From the NCBI GenBank assembly GCA_949825045.1, contig OX463829.1:3658001-3722000 (forward strand): a stretch of 64,000 bases of DNA. The letters run 5' to 3'. The notes under the pieces were generated by a model. That model searched no databases and was not told the DNA's origin. It saw only the letters and a program-made list of their open reading frames with translations. The translations under genes and the position numbers were made by a program. Source of the stretch: Argyresthia goedartella (Eukaryota; Arthropoda; Insecta; Lepidoptera; Argyresthiidae). Positions 11,303 through 21,740 of this stretch are shown here, piece after piece (position 1 is the first letter of the stretch; each line of letters starts with the position of its first letter).

Positions 11303-11605
11303 TACCAGCTTTTTTATCTTGATATTTCTCTTTTGGATCCAAAGTTGTAATTCAGCTAGCAAACAAGCTATATAAATAGACTTTGAGGGTTCCATCAGTC
11401 ACTGGTGAAACCGGTCCATAAACTCGTAAAGCAATGGCAAGTTTATTATGCCCTGAAATCGAACGCTTTCGCTTAGGAAATAAAGTCCGATACTGAATGT
11501 TATTTTTCGCTGTCAGGCCTAATGTTTCTGTTACCAGAGGTGAGTGTTTCAGAGTTGTAATAATATTCGGAGTTGATTTACAGCACCACAAAGTAACAAT
11601 ACCAA
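11303..11605 (-). pseudogene. Possible exon, Coa1/Tim21-like, with in-frame TGA
   Basis: On the minus strand this frame reads about 85 residues of gene-like composition, with TTLKHSPLVTETLGLTAK, NKLAIALRVYGPVSP and GTLKV. The spacing resembles Coa1/Tim21-type mitochondrial proteins (a helix, an LG-P/L turn, then strands), but that is tentative recall. A TGA follows SLFAS. The same frame then continues (TTLDPKEKYQDKKAG) to a good splice donor, GCTG|GTAAGTG, at about 11303. Either the TGA is a disabling mutation in a decayed gene copy or the resemblance is chance. No upstream exon was identified. Confidence 0.25.
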
Positions 11606-11630
11606 AAACGATTAATTGTTACAAGTGACA

Positions 11631-11885
11631 TCTGACGACACAAATGGCCTAGTCGGCAGTGACCCTGCCTACGAAGCCAAAGGTCCCGGGTTCGAGTCCC
11701 GGTGGAGGCAAATATTTGTTTGACGAGAACGGATGTTTGTACCCAAGTCATAGTCGTTTATCTATCTAAGTTAAATATTTATCTATATAAGTATGTGTAT
11801 CGTTGTCTAGTACCCAAGATACAGGGAATCCTAGTTTGGGGCTAGATCAATATGTGTCAATAGTGTTCAAGGTATTATTATTATG
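11631..11885 (+). mobile_element. tRNA-derived SINE (family B), full copy
   Basis: The head has an A box near GGCCTAGTCGGCAGTGACC and a B box in GGTTCGAGTCCCGG. The body contains GAACGGATGTTTGTACCC and GGGAATCCTAGTTTGGGG and ends in a (TTA)n-like tail. Inverted relatives are at 22449-22719, 22955-23092 and 25296-25533, making this the most abundant SINE here. Confidence 0.82.
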
Positions 11886-11963
11886 ATTTACCTACTTCAA
11901 GATATTAATTCACCGAGCGATCGATGCGTCCAATTTCAAGACTGGCCAAATAAATGTCTTTCT

Positions 11964-12112
11964 GCCAGTTTCCTGGGCGCTGATTAAGTTAACAAATTGG
12001 TTAAACTGATTTGAGCCAATCACGTGCCGCTAATATTCAAAATAGCGGCACGAGATTGGCGGAAATCAGTTTAACCAATTTGTTAACTTAACCAGCGCCC
12101 AGGAAACCGGCC
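11964..12112. repeat. Near-perfect hairpin element, about 70-bp arms
   Basis: The left arm starts GCCAGTTTCCTGGGCGCTGA and the right arm ends CAGCGCCCAGGAAACCGG. The arms also pair through TTAACAAATTGGTTAAACTG and AGCCAATC-CGTGCCGCT. A short AT loop lies near 12032-12043. This is a compact MITE-like hairpin with no coding capacity. Confidence 0.7.
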
Positions 12113-12934
12113 GTTTGTCTGTTCTCGCCTATAGGTCGAATTTTTTAGCCGTTTTTGACAAAAATTGGCAGACAAGTTCCTTGATTTATTTAGTTTTTTG
12201 GTCGTGTCGATTTTTGATTGGGCGGAAAATAGGGGAGAAAGTGGGGAAGTTTGCTGTAGCGTTATTTTTTAACGGATTTTAATGTAATTTGAGACGCACA
12301 CTAAGGACTTTATTCTACACAAGATGTTGCAAAAAACATCCAAATGGGGGGGGGGGGGGTATTTTCGACCCCCGCGGTACTATGTTGTAGATAAAGCTAG
12401 ACGCCTGTATTTCCTGTGGCTAATAGGCCACAATTTAAATAAGCAAATTTACAAAATTTGAACTAATAGATGGGAAATGACAGCCGTTCAAAGATTCGTC
12501 ATTTTGTCACTGACTAACTCATCATCGATCATTTAAATTCTAATACTACTTCTAGCAAACCTACAAACATGAAATTTTAAACAAGCGAGGTCTACTGTTA
12601 TTAGAACCACTTGTAATAATCATCATCAATTTCATCCAACATCCAACCACCAACTCAGTGGAGAAGCAATTTAAGAAATACACATCAACCTTAAACACGA
12701 TACTATAGAAAAGAAGAACAAAAATAAATGTTGTCCCTTCTTCCCGTCAGAACAAACATTATTAGGATAATATCTTGAAGAATGCAGTCTTCGCTTTGTA
12801 TTCTCATGTCACGTACACATTCACTCGTATTTTTCTAAGAGAGCAGTGTCCTCTCCTGCACAGGGCGTATATAACCGATTGCAGATCCATTGCTTGTGAT
12901 TTTAATGACAATGGTTGATTACTCTTGTTCCATT
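12113..12934. other. Intergenic DNA with a G14 run
   Basis: No gene is visible. A run of 14 G lies at 12346-12359, next to a stretch of mostly unique AT-rich sequence. Confidence 0.5.
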
Positions 12935-13380
12935 TTTAGGGTTCCGTACCCAAAGGGTAAACACGGGACCCTATTACTAAGACTCCGCTGTCCGTCTGTC
13001 TATCTGTGCGTCTGTCACCAGGCTGTATCTCATGAACCGTGAAAGTTAGACAGATGAAATTTTCACAGATGATGATTCTGTTGCCGCTATAACAACAGAT
13101 ACTAAAAAACTGAATAAAATAAATATTAAATATTTATTTAATATTTATTTTATTCAGTTTTTTAGTGGGGGGCTCCCATACAACAATTCTTTCATTACCA
13201 CATATAAACTTATAAATGCACCTGGATGGATTACATGGATTGTAAAAGTAGCCACACCAATAACTTTGTAAACAACATTTTGCTATGTAAAATCCAAACT
13301 ATTCACTCCACACCATCCCTACTATTGTACGGTGGTACGGTACCCTTCGTGCGCTATTTAGACTTGCACTTGACCGGTTT
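12935..13380 (+). repeat. Dispersed repeat, GGTTCCGTACCCAAAGGGTA type
   Basis: It begins AGGGTTCCGTACCCAAAGGG, contains CCGCTGTCCGTCTGTCTATC and CATGAACCGTGAAAG, and ends near GTACGGTACCCTTCGTGCGC and CACTTGACCGGTTTTTAA. I recall this family as common in moth genomes, probably a LINE-mobilised tail. A perfect palindrome at 13101-13166 sits inside it. Confidence 0.55.
13101..13166. repeat. Perfect 66-bp palindrome (32-bp arms, 2-nt spacer)
   Basis: Arms start ACTAAAAAACTGAATAAAAT and are exactly complementary, separated by TT. The sequence is entirely AT-rich. It resembles, in form, the two perfect palindromes in the gypsy array at 38369-38472. Confidence 0.85.
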
Positions 13381-14837
13381 TTAACTAGAGTCAAGTTTCA
13401 AACAAAAAAAAAAGTCCTACGCAAAAAGCTACTACTCATTTCTTCACGGGGAAAGCTATCGATGGTAGAAGACTAGAAGAAAGCGCAGCTTTTTAAAGAC
13501 GAGCTTAAACAAGGTGATGACACTTCAAAACTTGTATCTATAGAATCTAATTATTGTACAGTACAGTATAGAACCATGTTCTGTGATAGAACCACAGGCT
13601 ACTCGTATAAGAGTGTAGAACCAAATCCATACATAGCCTGCTAGATTTATTATGACAAAAACACTAAATCGGTGTTTTGATAGGGAATCTCGCAGATTGC
13701 AGTCGATATAATTAATTTTATGTTTTAGTATTACCACATGAAATCACATCATTCACTCACTGTATGTCTAGCTAGACTCCATAGACAATAGACAGACATC
13801 CTAGGGTTTGATAACAAAACATTCGTATGTTGAAAACAAAAAGGCCGAAGATGTCTTATTTCCAACACTATTAAAAGTTCTGATGGAAAAATATTTTAAT
13901 TTGCGATAGCAGAAAAAGTTTCGCAAAGAAATAAGTTCGGTTTTCGATTTTATAAACTAATGGAATTGCAAAACCGATACCTGTGAGAAAAAAGCTATTA
14001 AACAATACTGTAGTGTTTCATAAAAGCTAGAGTACGTACAACTGTACATGTAAGATCTGTTAGTAAAGAAGTACCTGCATAGTGCCAATCCTCACTAAAT
14101 GTACGCTTATTTTCTAGACATAATATGACGTGGCATGGAGTTTATCTACAGTTCTAACTAACTTGACTTGGGAAATACACTGGTTTTATAAGTGCCTCAA
14201 AAAAAATGTTTGTTTATTTTATGTGAGTCACTATTTGCAAACAACATTTTAAAGAAAAAGTTGATTGTAAACCATCTGGAGTTTGGTAAGTCAGCTCGAT
14301 TTCAGGATAAGTCCTCATGGCCACTGTAGCCGCTTCCTCTGGGAGAGTCAAGTTAGTTACTGCCGCCTGAAGCTCGGAGGTCCTGTTTATTTTGACCTGC
14401 CAAAAGTGGAGGGCCGTCGGATTAATGGGTATTTGTTTTCGAAGCAACTTTTACTATGGGTGTTGATTGTTGACGATGATTATTATCTATAATTTGGATC
14501 TATAAAACAAAGACTTCTATGTACGTAATGATTAATACATTTCGTACAACCGACGATCACTCTAGTTCTCAAAGAAATAAAAGTAACCCCTCCTGTAAAA
14601 TATCCAGTCTAGGAAATGCATGGTTTTTTTGTTATGAATTTTAAAAAATCCATTTTGAGGTTATTTTTTACTATAGGATTTTTACAAAAAGTCATTGTTT
14701 GTAGTATTGATGTTCGAAATCGCCTTAGCTCCGGCTACTAGGGCTCATAAAAAAGGCAAGTATTTAGCACATCAAAAATACTGATTTTCACAGCAAAAAA
14801 GGATCAGCAAACACCTATTATATTTTAAGTATTTTTG
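13381..14837. other. Intergenic DNA, one exon-like ORF
   Basis: Mostly AT-rich and non-coding. On the minus strand, about 14283-14420 reads VKINRTSELQAAVTNLTLPE after a polypyrimidine tract and CAG, so it resembles an exon. I recall similar sequence as a dispersed moth repeat, so I do not call a gene. No other structure is visible. Confidence 0.35.
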
Positions 14838-14935
14838 TTGTTCTTACATGTTCAACCTAATACGAAGGATAAAGGGGGCTTCGCTTCGCTCACCCCCTTT
14901 AACCTTCACCTAAGCTACTGCAGTATTTTGCCCTC
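14838..14935 (+). repeat. Dispersed hairpin repeat, copy 1
   Basis: It carries ACATGTTCAACCTAA, then AAGGATAAAGGGGGCTTCGC, TCGCTCACCCCCTTT and TTCACCTAAGCTACTGCAGT. The G-rich and C-rich arms pair. Other copies are at 21587, 24106, 24465, 24725 and 54273. Confidence 0.7.
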
Positions 14936-15760
14936 CAGTCTTGGCCCTGCAGTCCAAAAACACAGCGAAAGTCGTCGAAATAGCACAAAACAAGCAAGAG
15001 AGAACATTCACGCAACTCGAAGAAAAACGGAATGACTTGACACACACACACTAACCCAGCAACGTTTTTTTACATTCAAACAGCGACGTTACGTTTCTCC
15101 ACACATTCTAAGTCTAATTGACATTCATCTTAGCCAAAATTTTACGAAAAACGTTTCGTTTCTCCTGATAATATTCGTAAGTTTAATTAATTCATAATTA
15201 ATTAAATAATTAACTCCTAATATTAAAAACTGGATAAATGGTTCAAGGTAAACCCCATCTACCCCCTAGTAACCAATTTTACTAAGTATCAAACTGTCAT
15301 TGTTGGAAAACCAACCCAAAAAAAAAGGTGAACACATGTATATTGATGCTTATATCAGATTTTATGACTTTTTACCCCTACCAATTATGTTTCTCTCTGT
15401 TGTCCAACCAAGTCAAAGTACAGCCATGAGAAAAAATCGACGTTTCATGGTTGTATTTGATTTTCATTTCAAACACGATGATTATTATGTATCAAATCTA
15501 CGACTTATATTACCTTATTAATCCATAGATTATTTTACTATACCTCCCATACATAATCACTAACAAAAACGGAGTCAAATACCGGTAAACGCGAGCAATG
15601 CAAAATGGTTCGCCGTAATTGAGTTCTTTTTTGCCCGATTTAGTTGCCAGTATCACTTGAACCGAGACTTTTATGGTCCACACACTATACACGGTCAGAC
15701 GCTGTTTAAACGGCACAATAAATAATTTTCTGAACGCTCTCCCTGTTCTGCTTAATCTTC
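14936..15760. other. AT-rich intergenic DNA
   Basis: No supported gene. Only short ORFs without recognisable content are present, with an AT-rich run of AATTAATT motifs near 15180-15215. Confidence 0.5.
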
Positions 15761-15900
15761 TCACGCACCCCTTCTGGGACGTGGGGTGTCGGGGTCAGGT
15801 CGACGGACCTCTTCCCGAAGAATCGCCTCTGTCCACTCCTGTGGACAGGTCATCGGATGGCCCCTGCGGGCGGTGGTCTTCTATTTCTGAACGCAGCCTC
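15761..15900 (-). repeat. 3' UTR fragment of the Jockey-type LINE, inverted
   Basis: This matches the reverse complement of the LINE 3' UTR at about 1660-1795. Shared blocks include GCCTCTGTCCACTCCT, GGACAGGTCATCGG and CGCGGGCGGTGG-type sequence. It is a dead 5'-truncated copy. Confidence 0.75.
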
Positions 15901-15959
15901 AGGGGTTCCTTATTAGGGGTTACCAGACTTAGCGTGAATTTTATAAAAAATCCTTAATA

Positions 15960-16060
15960 GGGTTTATCCGAGTCTACAGGTTACTTTTGAACACCTAGGA
16001 CAGACACACGAGTGGTTACGTTTTTCCTTTTTGAGGTACGGAAACCTAAAAAATATATAT
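15960..16060 (+). repeat. LINE tail fragment (GACAGACACACGAG type)
   Basis: It shares GACAGACACACGAG and the terminal GGTACGGAAACCTAAAAAA with 11150-11285. Confidence 0.45.
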
Positions 16061-17094
16061 TTTCAAAATAGGTAAATACATCTTCACAAGTCAATCGCAA
16101 TCGCAACAAGCTTTTATATCAATTGTGTAATGTAATAAATTTATGGGTTTAATTAAAGATAAAGTTATTTTGTTGTTTTAGAAAATATTTTTTGATATAT
16201 ATTTTTATTAATGTATTAGCAAATCTTTTACAAAAGAAATACGAGTTCTTACAGTTCACTAACACTGATACTATCTGCCGGACAAACAATGCGTTTTGCT
16301 CCAATTTGCCGAACACAACCACTGTCTCCACATTTATATTCATGACGCATCAAAATTCGGACTTCTTCATACATTTTCATGAGGGATACTACTGATAGGA
16401 TGCGTTATTCGACCACAACTAGTGGCCATACATGCAAGGTTTTTCATTTTCTCTTAAGGCATGTCAGATGCACATATTAACTAAGTTCGGTTATTTGCTT
16501 TTTGCATGATAGGGAGTTAGCCCATCGTTGTCTACCCTGATTGTAGAATCATCATTACTCTTGTCATCAAAGCCTTACATCATGCATGGTAGAATGCTCT
16601 TAGGAATTTGGATAACGAAGCAACCTCTCAGGTTTTGGAATTCGTAATATGCAAAACAGAAATGACGTCTCAGGGACAGATATTCGTACCGTTGACAAAG
16701 AACTAGTAATTTGTGGTGGAGCTGAGTATAATTTCTCGATCAAAATCATCATTTTGTTCATGACGAATATAAATAGTGTTTAGTTGTTGATATATTTGTA
16801 CATATACCTCCTGGTAATAAGTTAGTTATAAGTCAAAATAAAGAGTCAGTTTACAGTGTATTTACTTTTAGGCCAGTTGGCACCAACTTTAACAATTTAT
16901 TTTCATTGTCTTCTTTAAAAAATTACATCAATCTGAGTAAAAAATGACTTTTTAGGTCAGTGCTATGCAAAACTTTTCCTTACTCTTTAACTTTAATGAG
17001 CATTATCCAACGCAACGAAAACAGCACTACGAACAAAAACTCAACAAATTAGAGTAACTTAAAAAAATAATACAATTCGCTATTACAATAAGGG
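16061..17094. other. AT-rich intergenic DNA
   Basis: No supported gene. A minus-strand ORF around 16265-16385 (residues such as HEYKCGDSGCVRQIGAKRI) has an unusual cysteine content but no recognised domain, so it is left uncalled. Confidence 0.4.
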
Positions 17095-17890
17095 AAATTA
17101 TAAGTCAAGCCACATATTTCGGGTTTGCTGGTAGAAATCTCTCTTTAGAGATAAGCTCGCCTTTGCTCATAAAATGTTTTATTACCATACTATTAAGATT
17201 TCTGTGCAATAAAGAATATGAATATTATTTTCTTTACTGGCCACGTTATCTAACTTCTCATTATATAACGAAGCAACGGAAAAATGAGATAGCTTCTAAT
17301 AAACTTATTCGTCGTTTTTATTAAGAAAGCGTCAAGTATTTTTCAACAAATATTTTTACTTGACCTTATTTATATATTGCCTCCTTATTTACTAACTCAG
17401 CCACGAATTTTACATTTATCACCATTTCACGTTCCACAGCTTCAAAACAAGATCCTCAAAAAAATAAGCAATTTAAGCGAATAAGCAAAACATAGGCAAT
17501 ACGTAGGCAAGTAAAAAAAACATTTAATAATATGAATAGTTTTTTTTTGGGTAATATTGGGTCATATTAGTGGCCATAACTTACTATTTGATGGCAATTT
17601 TAGCAAAATTTTGACCATCAATTAATGTGGGATAAAATACATTTTAAATGTTCTGAGTTAAAAAATTAGAAGCTAATCTTCGAATAAATCTTATTTGATA
17701 TCATATATTAATATTTTAGAAGTTTACTGCTTGGAAGCATGTTACAAATTAAGATGCTAAAAATAACCACGATGCTGAGATGTATTTAGAGTGGCTTACA
17801 TAGAAGATGGCTAAGATAGTATCACTCGTTCGTTAATTGTTAGTTATTTAGAAAGCAATGTAGATTTTTAGAGGCGTATAATGCATTATT
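17095..17890 (+). repeat. Fold-back repeat family, copy 1 (one arm)
   Basis: It begins AATTATAAGTCAAGCCACA and contains AACGGAAAAATGAGATAGC, TCAGCCACGAATTTTACAT and GTTTACTGCTTGGAAGCATG, all of which recur in the 53651-55880 element. A LINE tail interrupts it at 17118-17230. The DIRS-like element truncates it at about 17895. A stray piece (AAATCTGTTTAATTAGCACC) reappears after that element, near 19940-19960. Confidence 0.65.
17118..17230 (+). repeat. LINE 3' tail insertion
   Basis: The signature is GGTAGAAATCTCTCTTTAGA, GATAAGCTCGCCTTTGC and GTGCAATAAAGAATAT. It recurs at 55950-56060 and, shortened, near 46630-46700. Confidence 0.55.
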
Positions 17891-17898
17891 ACACATCA

Positions 17899-18050
17899 AG
17901 CTTCGTTCTTCGATATTAGCATAGGTACACATGTAGTTTCACTCAAGGCTAGCCATTTCGCGCACTATATTTGGAGAAAAATATAAAGGTTCTAACGTAA
18001 GGTAGACCAAAAAATTCACAGCTCGCCCTTCCCTTGCCATTTGCTTTCAT
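17899..18050 (+). repeat. Left inverted terminal repeat
   Basis: It starts AAGCTTCGTTCTTCGATATT and ends TTGCCATTTGCTTTCAT. It is complementary to 19391-19541. One notable difference is a TTC/GAA swap next to GATATTAGCAT. Confidence 0.8.
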
Positions 18051-18123
18051 TCACGTTTTAGTGCTTCGCTGTTTCGCGCGCTCGGTATTTTTCTATTGTT
18101 GATTAAATAAAAATACCAATAAA

Positions 18124-18743
18124 ATGCCGAAAAGGAAAAGTGACAGTGATGACTACGACTATTTAGTGAAGAAACTTAAAAAATTAGAAAGAAAAGTGAA
18201 ACATCGACGTCGCCGTAGACATTCTTCGAGGTCGGATGACGAAAATTATTCGCCTCATAACCGACTAGGTGAGTCATTCAACAAATAACACTTGTTGCTT
18301 GAACCTAAGGAACAGATTTGACTGTTTTTTCTTATCATTGTACATAACGGTGTTTTATCTGAACAAAACGATTGGAAAATCGGACTGTCCACCTAGGGGC
18401 TTTCCACTTCCTAATAAAATACATGCTGACCGGGTCTACCGTTTGGGTATTTCCATAGCAATGTATATGTAGACAGAAAAAACGTAAAACTGTCTCATTG
18501 AAAAAACTGGGTTTGCGTGTTTCTCGCTTTGGAGTCTCACATACCACCCACGTTTGAGCAAAATACGTATTTTCCCTGCAGAGAGCGTCTCCATCGCCGT
18601 CAGGGACGAAGATGCTGACTTACCTGGTTGCTCATACTGGAATATCCCTCCAGACTCGGAGTCTGCTGAAAATAGCAATGACGCCGCACATAGCACTGAT
18701 GTGGTACCTACCGATCTGCCTCGTACCACTATTACCATGACTT

Positions 18744-18780
<37 letters not shown>

Positions 18781-19246
18781 TACCAACGCTGTCACCGCCG
18801 TCGATTCTGCCACCACCGCCACTACTGCAGCTGCTGTTGTGCCGCCGCCCTCTTCAGCTGATGTACTCCACGGGATGTCACTGGATGAACCAATACCCGA
18901 ACTGGACCCAGAATTATTGCAAATATTAGGCGAAGACCCTACTCTTACCCAAGAGTACAGTTCTGACATCCAAAAGGATCTAGCTATCAGACTGAACTAT
19001 ATTGTCACAACCGGTCTTTCTAAAGAAAACCGCAAGGAACTGAAGGATAAATATCTTATCCCTGCAAACTGCAGACTTTTGAAAGCGCCAGTTTTGAATC
19101 CTGAAATTCGCGCCTCCTTGATTGAAGGCCAAGTAAAACGGGACAAGGGCATTGAACTCAAACAATCTATGACTTCATGCGCTCTATCGTCGCTCAGTGC
19201 TGCAATCACGCTGCTTCTGGCGTCAAACCAAAAGGACCCTAATTGA
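18124..19246 (+). CDS. Gag-like protein of DIRS-like element, two exons
   Basis: Exon 1 is 18124-18268 and exon 2 is 18582-19246. The intron (18269-18581) has a perfect donor (CTAG|GTGAGT) and acceptor (TTTTCCCTGCAG|AG). The join keeps frame and gives 269 residues. The N-terminus is basic with an Arg run and SR-like segment, suiting nucleic-acid binding. A run of 12 Ala comes from a GCC repeat at 18746-18780. The C-terminal half has ELDPELLQILGEDP, a helical domain with DLAIRLNYIVTTGLSKENRK, and LKDKYLIPANCRLLKAPVLN. I recall this domain as a recurrent gag-like family of arthropod mobile elements. The stop falls at the edge of the internal complementary region, so the natural C-terminus is probably missing. 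Confidence 0.65.
18746..18780 (+). repeat. (GCC)n microsatellite in coding sequence
   Basis: About 12 GCC units encode the polyalanine tract of the gag-like protein and give misleading long ORFs on the opposite strand. Confidence 0.9.
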
Positions 19247-19319
19247 TGATTAAACGAACTTACCTGAAGTGAATTTCGATCCCAATTACACGAAGAGCTT
19301 CGTTCGAAGATATTAGCAT
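19241..19319. repeat. Internal complementary region
   Basis: Complementary over 79 bp, with about one mismatch, to the right end at 19519-19597. It begins AATTGATGATTAAACGAACT and supplies the stop codon of the gag-like ORF. In DIRS elements such a region lets the ends be completed during replication. Confidence 0.75.
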
Positions 19320-19390
19320 CCCTCCCGCCCTCGCTGTAAGCTGTACCCTATCCGTGAAATATCAAAAAGCTCAGCACATCTCCGAAATAA

Positions 19391-19597
19391 ATGAAAGCAA
19401 ATGGCAAGGGAAGGGCGAGCTGTGAATTTTTTGGTCTACCTTATGTTAGAACCTTTATATTTTTCTCCAAATATAGTGCGCAAAATGGCTAGCCTTGAGT
19501 GAAACTACATGTGTACCTATGCTAATATCTTCGAACGAAGCTCTTCGTGTAATTGGGATCGAACTTCACTTCAGGTAAGTTCGTTTAATCATCAATT
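19391..19597 (+). repeat. Right inverted terminal repeat with extension
   Basis: 19391-19541 pairs with the left terminal repeat. 19542-19597 is an extension absent from the left end but present, inverted, in the internal region. It ends TTTAATCATCAATT. Confidence 0.8.
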
Positions 19598-19598
19598 A

Positions 19599-19650
19599 TG
19601 GTCAATGAAGTTGCCAACCGCACTATAGAAGTAGTATTACGGTCAATGAA
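19599..19650 (+). repeat. Short direct repeats flanking the element
   Basis: GGTCAATGAAGTTGCCAA occurs twice, about 32 bp apart (near 19601 and 19633). The function is unknown. Confidence 0.7.
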
Positions 19651-20334
19651 GTTGCCAAAGGCATTAGATAAGCATTATACTGGCTATATTGATACTGATA
19701 ATGCCTATAGCATTACAAAAGCATTAGACTAGCATGAAAATGTAGTAAAAGCATGACTAGAGCTACTTAACTGTTCACGGTTAGAATTGAAATGAATTAT
19801 TCATCATTGCTAAATCATCTCTAATACCATGCATAAAACGTTATTTATACATTAGCGTTGTAATTTAACTACTGCCTCGGAATATCAATGGACATGATTG
19901 AACGACAGTATAGGAGATATGGTACTCAACAAAAAGAAATCTGTTTAATTAGCACCCCTACAATAATCGCGAACGAAACGGGACACACGTACGTTCGTAG
20001 GCAGCGAGCGATACTATCGGTACTAAAGGAAAGCGGTGTGGTGCGAGGGACAGGGAAGGGAGGAAACTACAAATTCGATTTTCGTAACGGTCAGCGACGG
20101 CAAAATCGAAATGAGAAGTTAGTACATTGCTGCTGGCCCTACACCCAGGATACCCTGTCTAGACATTCTGCCTTTTTTATGCAAAGCGTCGTTGAACAAA
20201 AATTATAATGGCTACATAGATTTTTACCAATTTTACTTTGAAAATTACTTCAATCTTACAAATACTTTTTGTAAGCAATTTCTATATTCGTGTGCAGGCG
20301 TTTAGGAGATGTTTTAAGAAGTTCTAAGATAAAA
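19651..20334. other. Intergenic DNA
   Basis: A 106-codon ORF at 19888-20208 has no recognisable domain. It overlaps the stray fold-back-repeat piece at 19930-19962, so it is not called. Otherwise nothing is visible. Confidence 0.45.
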
Positions 20335-20610
20335 TATACAGGGTATAAAAGAAAGGGAGTTACAAGCCGAAAGGTGGTTCTTAGGGCCATCATTCTGAAC
20401 AACTTTTACTATGGAACCGACGTGATCAGAGCTACTTTATTTTTCTTATATCAGTACATTTCGGGCCTAGCGCTCACCTGAGTAATATGGTGGAGTTGAA
20501 AATGAAGTTGCTCTCATCAAGTCGGCCCCATACTAAAAGTTGTTCAGAATGATGTCCCTAACAACCACTCCACCATACGAAACAACTCCTTTCTACTTTA
20601 TATATATGAC
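20335..20610. mobile_element. MITE-like inverted repeat element
   Basis: The left arm, about 20353-20414, includes GGTGGTTCTTAGGGCCATCA and TTCTGAACAACTTTTACTAT. The right arm, about 20527-20596, is its imperfect complement, including ATACTAAAAGTTGTTCAGAA. A spacer of about 110 bp has no ORF. Confidence 0.65.
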
Positions 20611-20704
20611 ACTGTGTGCATATTGTATGGGAGCTACCATTTTTAGAGTTTTGCGGTAATAACCGAGTATGACATGATATAGATGATAGTAAGAGATACT
20701 TTGA

Positions 20705-21065
20705 CGAGAAGTTTGAAAAGAATCGTTAGTCTCGTTTTTGAATCAACTCAATAAATGTGTTTGTTGTACGACAGGTACCTTAAACAATCAAGTTATCCAA
20801 AAACAAAAAAATAGTCCTAGAGATTTACAAAATAACCCACAATACAAAATTTCATCCAATTCGGTTCAGTGGTTCAGTTCAGGCTCTAGAGCTGACAATG
20901 GAAAACAGACACCCATCCATACGTACATACATACATACGCACACACACACATACATTTACATTTGTTTTTTTTTTTCACTTTTTCGGACTTAGTTAACGA
21001 TAGAGAACCTATCCCCATCAAAATCTCAACCTCGTTTTTTTTTACGATTACAATACCTCCCTAAT
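20705..21065 (+). repeat. Retroelement tail with (CA/CATA)n microsatellite
   Basis: It contains AAATTTCATCCAATTCGGTT followed by CAGTGGTTCAG, then an ACATACATACATACGCACAC-type simple repeat. This pattern is typical of RTE-like LINE tails (recall). Confidence 0.5.
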
Positions 21066-21168
21066 TTTCACTTCGTTCAACTCGAAAGTAAAAAAATACA
21101 AAAACGACAGTTCATTTACAAAAAACAACTGAAGTCACCTTCAAAACTGTCCAGTTTCCCCAATTCCC

Positions 21169-21480
21169 TTAATTAATTACGTAAGTATTGTAAAAAGCCG
21201 ACTCTCGACTTGTCTCCCGCGAGTTGGACAGGGATTCCTTAGACCCTAAACCTGCTTCATTGTCAGTTAACGTCATTCCAATAAACAAGATTCTCGTAGT
21301 AATGGGGCACGTACTGTTAACGTTGTGAAAAGTTGGATGAAAGGGAGAGTGGGCCGCTACTGTGAACATCGCACTGTGCGTCTGTTGGTGACGTGATCGT
21401 TGGCGGTGTGCTGGAAACAATTCGGGTGTTGTGGAATCCCAGCAGCCCATTTCGTCCTCTTTGCACGGCTAGTATTTAAT
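21169..21480 (-). repeat. Probable dispersed repeat with open frame
   Basis: The minus strand has a 93-codon open frame (residues such as GCWDSTTPELFPAHRQRSRH). I recall similar sequence recurring in moth genomes. Without a start, domain or neighbours I treat it as repeat sequence, not a gene. Confidence 0.35.
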
Positions 21481-21586
21481 CGCACATCAAAAATACTGAA
21501 TTGCGAAGCAAAAAATGATCAGCAAAACACTTTTTATGTTTTTTAATATTTTATGTGTACTCAAGTTTATGTTTTAAGTATTTTTT

Positions 21587-21740
21587 GTTGTTCTTGCATG
21601 TTCAACCTAACAAGAAGGATGGGGCTTGAAAGGGGGCTTCAATTGAAAGGGGGGGGGGGGGGGGAATTGAAAGGGGGCTTCAATTCGCTCACCCCCTTTA
21701 CCCTTCACCTAAGCTACCGCAGCATTTTGATATTTGCTGT
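21587..21740 (+). repeat. Dispersed hairpin repeat, copy 2, with G run
   Basis: It contains GCATGTTCAACCTAACA, repeated AAAGGGGGCTTCAATT segments, a run of about 15 G near 21650-21664, then TCGCTCACCCCCTTTACCC and TTCACCTAAGCTACCGCAGC. The core seems internally duplicated. Confidence 0.65.

Larger units (their letters stand above)
17899..19597 (+). mobile_element. DIRS-like element, gag only (polymerase part deleted)
   Basis: Three structural features coincide: inverted terminal repeats of about 150 bp (17899-18050 and 19391-19541), a right end extended by about 55 bp, and an internal 79-bp block (19241-19319) complementary to the extended right end (19519-19597). Terminal inverted repeats plus an internal complementary region are the hallmark of DIRS-type tyrosine-recombinase retrotransposons. 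Between them is one spliced gag-like gene. The reverse transcriptase, RNase H, methylase-like and recombinase genes expected after gag are absent. The class call is architectural inference. Confidence 0.6.

Noticed and set aside
18436..18969. Long minus-strand ORF (177 codons) rich in Ala/Val
   Set aside because: A shadow of the (GCC)n tract and the gag-like exon on the plus strand.
19888..20208. 106-codon ORF
   Set aside because: No domain, and it overlaps a fold-back-repeat fragment. Probably chance.
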